This document shows, piece after piece, positions 11,946-28,600 of a DNA stretch of 60,000 bases. The notes below the pieces were generated by a model, which worked only from the letters and a program-made list of their open reading frames with translations, was not told where the DNA came from and made no database searches. Source of the stretch: Owenia fusiformis (taxonomy: Eukaryota; Annelida; Polychaeta; Sabellida; Oweniidae); contig CAIIXF020000005.1 of NCBI GenBank assembly GCA_903813345.2, forward strand, positions 26,727,375 through 26,787,374. The letters run 5' to 3'. Position numbers and translations under genes: made by a program. How positions within the stretch are numbered: the stretch's first letter is position 1; each line of letters starts with the position of its first letter.

Positions 11946-13161
11946 ACAAGGACCATTTCTATCTCTAACAATACATTATATAATATTAACATAATAATGA
12001 ACAATTTAGAGGTATCAATACCTGTAGAACGCTAGTATATATAAGCAACAAGTTAAAATACATGTAATATCAAATGTAAAGTGACAGAGAAAGGCGATTC
12101 CTATATACTATAAATTGTAGACTATAAACAGGCCTGCCTGTCATGAAGTTTCACTAAACAGGCCTTGAAACTAACTTTGCCCTATGCCAAAAAGCTACCT
12201 TGCCAGTTTTCAGATATTTATACTGCTATTGCTATATGCTTCCAGGTATCCAGGTAAGCTTCCATCAGATATGTGACTATTAATATCACAAATATAATGT
12301 TGTTTTAAAAACTGAACATTGTTAATTAGAATATAATGGATTTTCTTGGGGAATAAAAGAGAACAGTTGGCAATATCATGAGACTTTCCAAGACAGGTAG
12401 CACAAATCACTACCATTGACAAGTATAGGTAGTTATTTCTCGAGTCTGTTAGCAAATAACTACTTTGGCAATGCAAGTTTCAAGCCCTGTTAAAAGTACT
12501 CCATATGTTCTTCGTTGCTGTGTTTCTCATTGAGTTGTTCTAAGTGTTTCTCATTGAGTTACTCTATGTGGTCCTCATTGAGTTACTGATGGAGTATGTC
12601 ATTGTGTTGAGTCCATATGACATTCCCCTTTGAGTCACTCTGTGTTAAAGGTAATTTAAATTATACTTCTCATACAATTTTTCAGGTGCATCATTATCTA
12701 AATCTATTTGTTTGTGATCATGGGTGTTTTAATTGTTCATCTTATGAAAAATATGAAAACATGTGAGCAAATGTACATTTAACTGCATCGCACAAACTGA
12801 AGTTCTTGAAAAAATGGTGTTGTGTTTGACTTAAATATACTACTCAGGGTGCACCATTAGTACCACACAGGGACCTGAAGTCGGTTAATTTCAATCCTAG
12901 CCAGCTGATTGTATCAGCTGCACCGTGAATAGAAAATGAACACAATTATCAGTAATTCAATTGGAACCAGGATCTCAGTATTCCTTATGACACAACCTGT
13001 AGATTCTCTCTGTTTTCTGGAGCCTTTAAATATCCCCTTATGTTTAAAATAGCTTTGACATATCACATGTGTGTTCTACAAATCCTGGGCTTCTATCTAT
13101 CCAGTAGATTCCCCGCCTCTCACAAGAGAGGAATGGCGTGTTTGTGGAGGGGTGGGGATTG

Positions 13162-16105
<2,944 letters not shown>

Positions 16106-16565
16106 TTTATCGATTATCTTGATGATCTGTCCCTTCAAACCTGGTTAAAGTATGCACTGTTATGTTGAAAAAATGTTTGTACTTTATTTCAATACGTCCT
16201 ACGTGTAATTACGTTGTTTGAAATAAAAATTTGGTAAAATTCTTTCCGAAATTTGAGGAAATCCTTTAAAAATGGCGTTGTCTGAGCAAGTGCTTTTATA
16301 ACAGACGTTCCCTGATTGGTTGTTTTGATTGTAAGCTCAAATCTGATTGGTTTAAATTGGTAAACAATTATGAAAATAGCCCTTTAAATATGACGTCATG
16401 GGTCACGTGAAGGGGGCTCCTGATACTCCCAGAGTTCACAGCGCCACAGCCATGTTTGTTGATTAATTTCATGTCGAAAGTTGACCTAAGTTTTCTTTCT
16501 GTTGATAAGCTTTAAATCATTGTATCCCGCTCTAAATGTCGTTCACTGGAAGTCTTTGAATCGTC
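16106..16565. promoter_or_regulatory. Head-to-head FAM72 / srGAP promoter
   Basis: 460 bp separate the two divergent start codons. Visible sites are three inverted CCAAT boxes (ATTGG at 16315-16319, 16346-16350 and 16356-16360), a full CRE palindrome TGACGTCA (16391-16398) and an E-box in TCACGTGA (16403-16410). No TATA box is evident. TTTGAA words resembling a CHR element occur at about 16218. CCAAT boxes are common in bidirectional and cell-cycle promoters, so co-regulation of the pair is a reasonable inference, but transcription start sites are not visible from sequence. Confidence 0.7.
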
Positions 16566-16632
16566 ATGTCGTCGGACAAACGCTTCAGGAAGGAGAAAGA
16601 GATCGTTTTGGAGTTTGACAACAAAGTGAAGG
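16566..16632 (+). CDS. SRGAP: srGAP coding exon 1 (canonical N terminus)
   Basis: Encodes MSSDKRFRKEKEIVLEFDNK and VK, closely resembling the vertebrate srGAP N terminus. It ends in phase 1 at G|GTGAGT and joins the exon at 41985 to give K-D-V-K. The ATG is the first codon downstream of the shared promoter that yields this conserved start. Confidence 0.9.
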
Positions 16633-19600
16633 GTGAGTTGAGTTTTAAAAATCTTGAAAATGAAAATATTTTTTGAAAACTGCAGATTTTATAGTCATTT
16701 GGTTCCTGGTTCAAATAAAACTTGTAATGATCTCATCTTAGAAGCCTGAAACATGTTGTTACGATTAAAACATACTTGCTCATAGATGTTTCGATTCTTT
16801 ATTTGATTCACTTGTAATCGTCGCCATACTAAGATTTAAATCCAGTTGAATGTCAAATGAAGATTCCCGTTTGAATTAGCCTAGATAGCAGACCTTTCAA
16901 CTATCATCTGATCATCCTCCAAACGCAGGGTTCCAAGATCTAGGATATCTTCCTAAGTATGAATGGATTATGTACACCTGCTATGAAGAATGTCAATTGC
17001 TGTAACTCAAAGAAGGTGAAGATGCCCTAGTCTTTTGATAGATGTTGATGTTATTCATTACACCTAAGTACAAATTCTGGCTTACATCCCTGGGTAATTT
17101 GTCAGTCCTGTTCCTAGGTCTCTGAGAAGATGGAAAGGATAGCTCAGTAGATAGTTGGACTGACAACGGATCGTGTCATCTATAAGTACCATAACTGGTC
17201 CCACTGGGGACCTCATTTCATAAAGGAACTCATATGTTCCTCCCAGATGAGTGAAAGGCTTTGTACAAGGGGAATGAGAGCATAGACATGAAACCATTAT
17301 TGGTTCAAGTCTATGATATTTGAGAGAACATATGTACATGTTTCAGGGTGTATGAATAAATTACAGACTTTTGGTTCACTATATCCTTTACTGTCACTTT
17401 AAACTGGGGAAATTATTTCCATGTTGATCTGAGTGGAAGATCATCTCCAGTTTATTTCACTGACTGTTTCCCTGTCTTGAGTCGGAGAGAGTCAAAGAGG
17501 TTGGCAACACAAGTACTCAAGGACAAATCTGTGCCATTTCAGATGAATTGTCACCATTTTGTGTGATTTTCCTTTTTTAAAACAGTGCAAGGTTTATCAC
17601 AGAATCTTTTTTAGCTATATCTGTATCAAATAAGAAAAAGATTAAGCACCTCTCAGGTGCTGTACATGTGTTATCTAGGAATAAAGATCTTGAATATTGA
17701 TATTTATGTTCAACAACATCCATTTTGGTATTTTTGGAAATCAGGATCCATCCAAATTGGTATTTTTATTCGTCCAAATTGGTATTTTTAAACCCCACAG
17801 TTCATATCAGTAGTCTTCAGGTTTCAGATTTCCTTTTCAAAAAATGTTAATAATATAAAATTTCACAATAAAATATGAGTAACGCGGCTCAAAGTTTACC
17901 TGATTTACAATGTATTCTGATATATTACTCAAATACTATAGTAAACTTGTAGTTTGAATGTTTATTAAAAGAATTTTTTGTTTGTTCAGTATCGCTGTTT
18001 AAACATTCTTCATAATGGATAAGTCCATGATTTGATAATAGGCAGCATTCAGTATACATCTGATTATGTGACAGTTACTTATGTTTTATTCTAATACACC
18101 TTGTGAACTATGTAGAATACCTGACCTTCTTCAAGGAGTCAAATGAATCAGAGATAGGTATAGAAAAATTTATGTATGTACTGACTGTGTCAAAAAATAA
18201 CATTAACCATTAACTAGTAAGTGATTGGAATATGCTGGCTTATAGCATTTACCAGTCAGTAAAATCTATCTTGAAACTTCAGGGCACTACACTCTGCTTT
18301 ATGCTTGGATTAAATGGCTTTCAAAATTACTGGAAAAGTCATGATTTTTGGGCAACTTTATCCTATTTTTCTTCTCTCATACTAAGTAAAAAAGCTAACC
18401 CCTTACCAAATTTCTGGTTAGAGCGTTAAAAGGTTTCAATCTGGAATTTACTACATAGGATAGCATTCACATTTCTAAATTGTCACGTTGTGAGTTTTGG
18501 ACATAATATATAAAATAGTCTGGTAAAACTTTTATACTAGCTTCCTTGGGGGTTTCACTTGATCCTGTTACTTGTCTGGGAGTTACCCTGATCTTATTAG
18601 GTTTCATACTGTACTCTGACTAGGATCTCTTATTTTAAAGTTTAGCATTCAGCCAATGAAACAATGCTACAGAACTATGTTGATGTACTCATAAAGAGAA
18701 GGATTTGAGGGTTTTTGGGATTCAATTGGCATGGTGTATTTTATCAATTATGCAGAGTGAGTCAAATTATACTATTTTTGCAAAGGGTATATGGGAGAAG
18801 GAGTTCTCCTAAAGTTACATTAATACAAATGGTATCTGGGAAAAGGAGTCCTCCTGAAGTACATAGATAATGTAGATACATGTACTTCATATGCTCAATG
18901 TGGATAACACTTGACACCAAGAGGTCTTTACATCAAGGGTCTGGTTGTCTTTTTTTCATCATATTTTTCACTGCTATGGGTATGAGAGAGGAGTGGAATT
19001 GACAAATTACTTAGTGTAATACATATATTCCCATTTCAACACTGCAAAGTAACAGTATTTTGACAACCTATAATTTGGAAGTCCCAAGGGCAGATCATGA
19101 CAATATTGGGAGAACTACATTACATGGATATGATGTTTATCATTCTCTATGATAAAGGTTATTTTATGCATCGTTTTTATGTAGCTGTTTTTTACTGCTC
19201 TGCACCAAAAGTCTGACATCATTCGCTGATGTATCCTGGCATTACATTATACAGTTATATGTAGAGTTATGTGAAATGCAGAGCCAGGCCAAATGTCAGC
19301 CTATGTATTACACTGCAAAACAGATCTGGTTCTTTAGTTCAGTTTCAACATCTATCAGTTATGTAGTTTTACACCAACCACTCTCTGGCAAACTGATTGG
19401 GAGGTTGTTCATCAGGTCTTTCACCTGCTTTCATTTTAATGAAATACAGTTTGAATAAAATTGAATAGTATGAAGTCATCAGAAAATGTTTATTCGTTGG
19501 AACACCAATATGTGTAGTATATACCATTGATAAAAGTTTTCTATTTTACTTGCCTCAATATTCCCATTTTCTGGTCTCCTTTATATTGATTATGTTATTG

Positions 19601-22600
19601 TCCTGTTGAAAGTGAATTGGGATGAAGATAGAATTGATTCTTCATGATGTATTAGTTAAGGTCTAGTGAATAGCTAACTATTCACAAGGGCAAAATAGGA
19701 CTATGTTGAAAGTTCATGTCAGGCCGTTTTTCATTTAATAGTTTTCTGGTTGCTACATTGAAATATGAAAAGCCTAAATAGTTTGTGTTTTTGTAAATAC
19801 TGTGTAATGTTTCTCCTGAATGCGTTTGAATGTCTCAGATATTTACCTACGTAGTTGTTTAGTTGTATGTTTTGAGCATAAGTTTTGGATCCTTGAATTA
19901 TTCAAGAGGTAGCTAATTAAGGAAATGCTCACGAATCGTCCTGAATACAAAATGCTATCTGAAAACTCATTTGACGTTAATGTTGAAAAATTAAAGTTTA
20001 GCATGTGAAATAATTGTTGAAGTAAAAAGGAGCCTTAAGGGTAAAATGTTAGATCTTGGGTCACCTCGCCTTTTCAGAAAAATTCTCCGAGCTATATTTT
20101 TTCAGAGAAAAAGTGTTTTTGCCTTGGGCTAGATAGTAGGTGTGAAAAAATATTGGGGCTTTTTATTACTATAGGATAATGAAATATTGTAAGTCTAAAA
20201 AATACAGAATTGAGAGTAAAAAGGTTCCCCTAAAGATCTCATGGTCTGCGAAATCATGTTTGAATACTTTAATTGTATACATGAAAGATGGAATTAGAAA
20301 AGTTCCGCAACCACTTTGTTTTGAGATAATCAACAGTAAACAGTAAAGTCAAAATAAAACCATAGATTAATAGAACTTCAAGGATGTACTATATATGTTT
20401 ATGTCACCCCTTATGTAAAAACTCTCCCATTGAGCGGATGAGATCAGATTCTTGGTTATTATCAGCTTATATCAGTACTTATACTGTAAATACTGGAATT
20501 GATTTTGATACAAGTGTAATATGTAAGAGTAATGTTCAAATTAATATAACTTTCAAGTTGGGAAGTAAATATTGCTCTCTACTTATTTATCAATACCAGC
20601 TAATGTTGCTAAGGTATTCACATATTTGCTGTTATTTTCACAGGTTCGATATGTATAGTTCAAGAGGTAAATTGCTTGAGATATCTGTTGGCCAGTCTGC
20701 TCTGTTTAAGATAGGGGATACAGTGAAACCTGTCACATGGGATAAATTCTAATAGATATAGTGTATATTATAGAGTGTGTCTGATTGCCTTGAAGTCAAT
20801 AGAGAAATAATTAGTAAGAGGAAAGAGGATCACCACTTAGCATGTAGAGTAGCTTTGAATTGAATTTCAAGGCCCTTTTCCTTCCTGATTAGTCCCTTTT
20901 AAGATTTTGTCAAGCTTGTTACCGAGCCACCTTATAAACAAGCTCGTATCTGTGCAGACTTGTAGATTTGTATGCAGTACTAACTGTAGGTTTGTATGTT
21001 ATGGACTGAGTATCATACATGAGCTTAATGCAAGACTTCACAGTAGGTAGAGGTGATTGTCTACTAAGGAAGGGTTCACTGTATTTACATCTGGAGAACT
21101 TGTTATCTTGGATAGGCTTGAGTTGCTTGATGAATCACCTTAATAATCTCAGATATTTCATATTATCTCTACATTGAGCATGACCTCTTGGACAACACCA
21201 TTGCCACATTTACCTGTAATGTAAGTACATGTCTAGAGTGATCTAGAGCGCTGTACAAGACAAGCTAGGCACTGTGCCGAAACCATGAGGTCATGAGTTG
21301 GAGATGGGTGACTTGCTTGTGTTTATTGCTTGACTAGCTTGTGTTTATTCATGAACATATATGTATGTAGACTTATTAAAAATAAAATTATGCATTGTAG
21401 TGCTGCAAGAATGTGAAAACAGTATCTATATCCTTCAACAAGAACGTGAGGAACCTGTTCAATCTTATGACTATACATACAGCACTTCTCCTTCATGTCT
21501 GATAGAATGTTGCATTCAATGAATCGTGGCAGTTGAACCATCTCTGGCGCCACACATCTTAGCATCCCCTATAGACATGCCTGATTGCTTGTAGTATAGC
21601 ATCTTTAGGTTTCAACATGGCTTTGCAAGAATTGTAGTTCACATGATCAAGTCTCTATCTCCCCCCCTCCCCCTTCTACCTTCTCCAGTAATCTCTACAT
21701 GATTTTTTCTCAAGTAGGCGCAAAATTCATAATTTTACAATTCAGATTGGTCAAAAAATGGCCATTTTCACAATTTTCTCATTTTCAAGTGGGTGCAAAT
21801 AGATTCTCGGTTTGGTGCTGCGCTTACTTGCTTTAAACCTGGGGAGATCGCTGTTCTCCCTCAACCTCATGTAGAAGGTATTTATGTTATAAAAGGGTGG
21901 GGGTAAAAAGGTTATATTGCAATACTCAGTATGCGTTATGGTTTCATGGTCTGGATTATTAGTAACCTGTATTAAGTTATCGTGACCTTCCTCCTACACA
22001 ACTCACCTACGCAGACCTGGAGATGAAGTAAGGGGGGGGGGGGAAGGGAGGGGGGGAGGTTCCAGAAATTGGACATTACCTTACATGTAGATAATTTCTC
22101 AATAGATCACAGGGCCGTAGCCAGGATTTACCAGGGGGGAGCAGTTTTACCAAGGGGGCAGCTTTTGCTAAGGGGAGGGGGCTTTTTAATAATTTTGCAA
22201 AAAATCATGGGAAAGTGCTCAGAATGGTGAAAAACTGCATGGTTTTGAAAGAATTTCTGGCTAGGGGGGAGTGGCTGCTCCCTCTGCTCCCCCTCCCCCT
22301 GGCTACGGGGTTGGATCATATAGACATCCTTATTTCCTACTATCTCAAATATACCCCATAGTATCAATAACTTATAAGTGTGGTAAGTACAATCATAATA
22401 ACATACAGGTTCTCAGCACATGTAGTACAGTATATATTACACATGTACTTAATGAATGATTAATATGATTATTTGGGTGTTAATTAAAGATGTATAATTA
22501 CATTATTGACACACTGGTTCAATAAATCATATATAATTAAATTATGTGATTATCACACATTATTGCTGTCTTCAGGCCTTCTACAGTACATGTTTTAAGT

Positions 22601-25600
22601 CAGTTTAGGATATTGGAAATACAATGTATATCCATATCATAACAGAGGAGTTGGCAAATGTTTTATATCTGTCATTGAGACACTATGAGATAAATATTTA
22701 TCCCATACTTCCCAATCGACCAAGACAAATTAGATCCTTCTTTCACTTTCACTTTCAGTTTTATTGCATGCTAGATGCTAATAGAAACATAGATGTGATA
22801 TTGAGGAGTATTTAATTAAAAGGTGTAGGGGGGAGGGGGGCTTGTCAGTATGTGGGATATTTGGCCAAAATTGAGGATATAAATATTTTCATTACCATTT
22901 AATGGTTATATATAAGGTGTTAATACAGATTTATGATAGAATTAAGTTGAGAGATGGATAGAGAAACTTAAGATTCCACTGTATACTGAGATCTGTTGGC
23001 TTGCATTAAAAATTTACAGTACTATGAAGATTAAAGTCTTGTTTTTAGATGCAAAGTCAAATTCTTTCCAAACAGTACAGAACTCTCGGGATCGCCTCAA
23101 AATATTAGTGAAATATGCCAGTGTAACATGCCAATTGTACCATTTACTTGGGTGATGGGAGGAGATGACTGATTATAGCCCTCTTTCTTGAAAATCAATG
23201 TTGAATTTTGTTTTTGTTTTTAGGGGTTAGAAAAGGATTACGTTGAAGCAAAATCAATGTTGCAGTTCGAGATGCATTTATGTTTTGATGCGATCCACGG
23301 AATAATCATTTCAAGAGGAAGGATATTTGCAGAGCTCTTATTAGAAGTGAATTTCCTGGTAGATATCAAGTTTGAACATATACATACATGTATTCAATTG
23401 ATATGATGTAAGTGGCAGAGGACATTATCTATTAGTAGCTAAAATAAACAAGCTAGCAATTTCCAATTAGTGCCTTGGTCTGACAAGGGCATCCTCAGTG
23501 GCTCAGTCTCTTTATAAACATCTTTGAAAGTCTTTCAGTCTCTTCCAGCCATCCTACTGAAACACTCTTGAATCTTTTTGCTTTATTGCTCAGCGATGTG
23601 ATTTTATCAATTTGTTTATCATCAAATTTGTAAGAAATAGAGGTTAATTGCGCGTAAAAACTGAGCATAAAACTGACATAGTGAATATTTTTGGAATCAA
23701 ATGTTATCAAGAATTGAAAGAGGGTGTTAATGCCTCCAATCAAATGATAGCGGCTGTTCACGATCATAGCATTGCTTGGCAAGCCTAACAATGGGCCTTT
23801 GTTTGTGTCTTGGAATACAACCCTTAACCTTGTGAGGTTGTGAGGGTTGCTTTCTTCAGATCTAAGCCAGGGTAACCCTTTGAACTAATACATGTAGTCT
23901 AGCTATAAGCCCCTGTGACCCCCCTCACTTTTTTACTACACCACTTCTCACACAGAGAAGGTGTAGTTCACAAAAGAGCGTGTAGCTCGACTATCATACA
24001 CTGTTACCCTCTGCAAAACTGATTAACTCTTCATACTTCTGATAAACCTTTGAACTTGCTGAGCCAATCTGAACCTAACATTGCTCAAAGACAGTCCTCT
24101 GTATACTGTATACAGTGGCTGTGCAGTACTCCCTAATATGAATACATGTCAAACTGCAAAATGATTTTTCCTTGTAAGAGGGTAGCATAGGTTATTACAC
24201 TGCGTGGGTTAGTATACAAGTCAATGTATTCAAAGAGCTGTTCAAGAAATGAAGGTTAATGATTTATAAACAACATAAGCCATGAAATAACATCTGTATG
24301 AATGTTATTTGGGAATTTAGTTTAGGGTGCTAACAAGTGTCAATCAAATGAAAGTGTCTGTTTGGGATCATTGCATCTATGGTTTTGATGTGTGGCTTAC
24401 CCAATAGTTGTGTGGCTTACCCCTTGCTGTTACACCAGTCTGTTCCTAATCCCTTCCAGTCCAAGTGAAATAACTTGCTGTATCAAGATTTGTCTATCTT
24501 AAGTTTGATTCTAAGATGAAGCTCTCTTTTAAGAGGCGAAATCAAACAAATGCAAAGAGTAAGGTGTGTCTACCCTGAGTGGAGTTTAGTTTTAAGATAA
24601 AGCTCTCTTCAGAGGCGAAGTCAAAATGAATCCAAAGGATAATGTCTGTCTTTTCCTACATGCAAATAATTCAGTGACAGTTTATAGTTTGTTAAGGGGT
24701 ACCCTTTGCATTAGTTTGACTTTGCTTCTTACATGTCTTAAGAGAGCTTCGTCTTCGTAGTTTATTACTAGACTCTGCAGTCTGTGCGCAGGGTAGTTAA
24801 GGGGTATAATACCATGTGTTTCATTGTACTTAAAATACTGTTCTTAGCCTGGTAGGTTGGTGGGTGGTTATTTGGCGGCTCTAACTTTTCTTGTCTGCAT
24901 ATTTTTCGACAAACTGCTCAACAGATTGATTTGGAATTTTCAGGGATGTTTTTTTGATGAAAATCTAGAACTGATATTGTTCAAAATATAATTTGGTATA
25001 TTGGAATCTATTCATTACCAACCCTAGGGTCTTTTCTCCATCTTAAATCTTAGACACCAGTTAATCCTTCTGATTTAATATTTACACTATATAGTGAGCT
25101 GCTTTACTATAAGTACTCAATCGTTAGACAAAGAACACCAACACCTGTCGCAATTCCTAGCTTGTCTTTACAAATCTTCAGATTTTCTGTTCATGCCTTA
25201 CATTTATTAAATGACATATGTGAGCTAGAGTTTGTCAGGTTTCATATTGTAATTAATTAATGTTATTTATTAACATGTAGGAGTAACCTGAACTCATAGT
25301 CATAATTGATTACTAACATTTTGGATTAATCAGGATTCAAATTGGGATGAAATTGATTTTTGAGAATATACAGTATTGAATACCTTCCTTTTACAGTTAA
25401 GTTTCAAGTACTTTTGATAAATGAAATTTGAAATTTTATTTTGGATGACATCATGCAGGAGTTTGTTAGACATATAAAAATACCTCAAAAGAAAACCACA
25501 TCCATTTTTTCTGTATAAAAAGGCCAACGGGATTTATTTCTAGATTTCTGGCTCATTTCTTCAAAAGACTGTTTCCTTTGTCTCATTCAAAAAAACATAA

Positions 25601-28600
25601 GATTATATTTTAGTGGCCTGAATTTTGTCTGAAAACAGGGAAACTGAAGGGACTAAAGTACCACATTGCCCAGTTAGTTTACCATAACATGTACAGTAAT
25701 AAAAGAGGTGTACTAACATACAGTTAAACCTGTACATCCAAACACTTCTTTAATCTGAACATTTCTTCAGTCCAAAATTTGTTTTCACCTATGTATGGAC
25801 TCACATGTTTAGAAAACCTTGAAATGTGAACACCAGCGAATTCAAACATTTTTGGCCTGTCCAAGGGGCATTCACATCAGACATGATTTACTGTACATCT
25901 ATTTTAAATTGTAAATACAGTAAAACTGCTATAAGTTAGACAGCTTCAAGGCAAAATCAAGGTATATTAATTCACACGGATTACATATGTTGTACATGGT
26001 ATTATATTTATATTTACATTGTTGTCTCAAAATGCAACAGCAGTGAGAGTATGAACTGACAAAGGTATTACTGAGTGAGTGTTTATCTTTGAAGGTTTAA
26101 CTATTTATAATATCATTCCTATTGTAAATGATGACTCAGCCTAAGGTTCTATGAAAGGACTTGGTTGAGGTAATCCCAGGATGTGGAGTAGCATCTATCT
26201 TTATTTAGGATATACCGTATAAATAAATATTATTACAATCTGGAATTGCAACATTCACATTTTACGTTAGGAATGATAAAATTATTTTCCGAAAGTACAT
26301 TGACTCATCAACAAGGTCAATCTGATTTTAGCGAGACGTGATTACTTTTATCTAATCTATTTTTTAATGAAATGAGGATCAGATTTTCAAGTAAACAAAG
26401 TTCATAAAATGTTATTTTTTACATGTAAAATCACCATGTTTAAAAGGGTAGAATCTGGCTTGATGTTAACATCTATTTCATCCATCACATAGTTTCACTC
26501 TCCTCCTCCAGAACATATATGTAATTAGAAGGTAATTAGTAACCAGCTATAGGTTTAGGTGTGAAAGTAATAAATGAATCCTGGTTTAACTAATATAAAG
26601 GGGAGTAAGGTTACAGATGTTACAACATAAGAACCTCTAATACCTGGCAGTACATAGATCAGATGTTATGGTACAGTTGAACCCATATATGTGAATACCG
26701 CTCTAAAGTAAATGTAGACACTCTTTCAGTTTTGGATATGTCATTGATTCCCATAATGATTGACCATTTAAATTTGAACACCTCCCAATACATTTTTGAC
26801 AGTCATTACAGCATTCAGACATGGTGATATGGGAAAAAATCAACCCCACATTTATGGGGTAAGATTTATGTACATACAGTAATGCATAGTAACAGTTCAT
26901 AGAACTGTTATGTATGTTTTTGTGTTAGATTGAAGATATTGAATTACATAGGACTTGTTTTTTCTAGTAATTTGACATTGTTTATTATGTCATATAGACT
27001 TTGTAATTTTACTTTTTCCAAAAATGCTCTTGGAATTTTGAACAGTACTAAATCCAAAATGAATGCAAATGGTTAGCCTTTTAGCATATAGAAGCAGAAG
27101 TACAATGTCATTTCATTCAGGAGAAGTTTGACCAGATGGTGAGAGTCAGATTATGATACCTGAGTCCATTACTGTTGAAAAGAAAACCACAACAGAACTC
27201 AACAGTTTATTTTGTTTAGGCTCCATACTTGAAACAGGCCCTGAATCACCATGACAATAAATGTACATAAACAAAGGAGTTCAGTATACAGGAGGTCTTT
27301 GATAAATGTAAGTGTTCAATATATAAAGCTGTACATCTCCTCATTGTACATGTAAATAGATTGTTAGAGTTAAACTGGGTTTATATGTACTGTAACCTAG
27401 GATAGCATGAATTTACTGACAGCTGGGTCTATCTATATGTTTTGAAATCTGCTACCTTCAATGATAGACCAGTCATATGTTGATTTAAGATAATATAGTA
27501 TAACGAGAGGTGATTTTCGAAATCTAAAACTCTAACAACAGTATTTTCACCAGGTGTATGTGGAGCAGGGGGCAGGTAGAAGTTACTCTTTGCAAGACTG
27601 CTAAAGCATGTCTGTACATTTTAAAGCTAATTCTTGCCCTGGCCTAATCAGTATGTACTCAGAAAATCAGGACACTACACATTTCATGCATTGAGGAACT
27701 AACAAGCATTCTGATTAAGGACATGAATGATACATTTGAGATCATTGAGATGTTGTGAGCATAAAACTGTGAAATCATCTCTCATAGTCAGAGTGAAATC
27801 TTTCTAACTGATGTTGATTAAGGGTACCTTAGTTCTACAATGCAACTTCGGCCTACTGTCAAGACAACTCATCTCTCATAGTCAGACTGAAGTCTTTCTT
27901 GCTGATGTTGATAAAGGGTACCTACGTTCTACAATGCCACCTCAGCCTACTGTGAAGAAAACTCATCTCTCATAGTCAGAGTGAAGTCTTTCTAACTGAT
28001 GTTGATTAAGGGTACCTTAGTTCTACAATGCAACTTGGTCCTACTGTCAAGACAACTCATCTCTCATAGTCAGAGTGAAGTCTTTCTAGCTGATGTTGAA
28101 AAAGGGTACCTTAGTTCTACAATGCCACATCGGCCTACCGTGAAGAAAAGCATCTCTCATAGTCAGAGTGAAGCCTTTCTAGCAGATGTTGATTAAGGGT
28201 ACCTTAGTTCTATAATGCAACTTCAGCCTACTGTCAAGACAACTCATCTCTCATAGTCAGAGTAAAGTCTTTCTAGCTGATGTTGATTAAGGGTACCTTG
28301 GTTCTACAATGCAACCTCAGCCTACTGGGTAGCTGAAGTTTGGGTCAGTGCAAGATGCTAAAAGGTTATCTATCTACACCATGGTTCAGTAGAATCTAAT
28401 AAGCACTAACAGAAAGAGGATTTCTCTCAGACTCTTGTTACCCTGCTAGTAGATTACAGCAGTGTGGGTCATATCTACTCAACAGTAGCCCCAGGTGGAT
28501 GTTGATATTTAGAGTGTAAAATCGAAGTGCCTCACCATATTGTCTAACATGAAAAACATGAAATTCACTATTGTAATGTTGAATATTAGAACAAAGCCAA

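Larger units (their letters stand above)
9901..13161. other. Intergenic / FAM72 3' UTR, no gene recognised
   Basis: AT-rich sequence between the convergent zinc-finger and FAM72 genes. It holds a 'TGTCACCA' family repeat (10676-10821) and a degenerate tandem repeat built on 'tctaatcacagtcatgtg' (about 11755-11945). A shorter repeat of 'ctcattgagtt' words lies near 12520-12600. Part of the right side is probably the FAM72 3' UTR, but I could not choose a poly(A) site. Confidence 0.4.

Noticed and set aside
17140-17310. tRNA-derived SINE ('tagctcagtagatagtt' A-box-like, 'ggttcaagtct' B-box-like)
   Set aside because: The two boxes are about 150 bp apart, far more than in a tRNA promoter, and no cloverleaf or tail was seen.
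20384-20752. 122-codon open frame in the srGAP first intron, and a MYSSRG|GTAAAT phase-1 segment at its 3' part as a further alternative first exon
   Set aside because: The composition does not resemble a conserved protein, and the putative exon is only five codons with a weak donor.
23495-23791. 98-codon minus-strand open frame
   Set aside because: No recognisable domain, no splice partners seen, AT-rich translation typical of chance frames.
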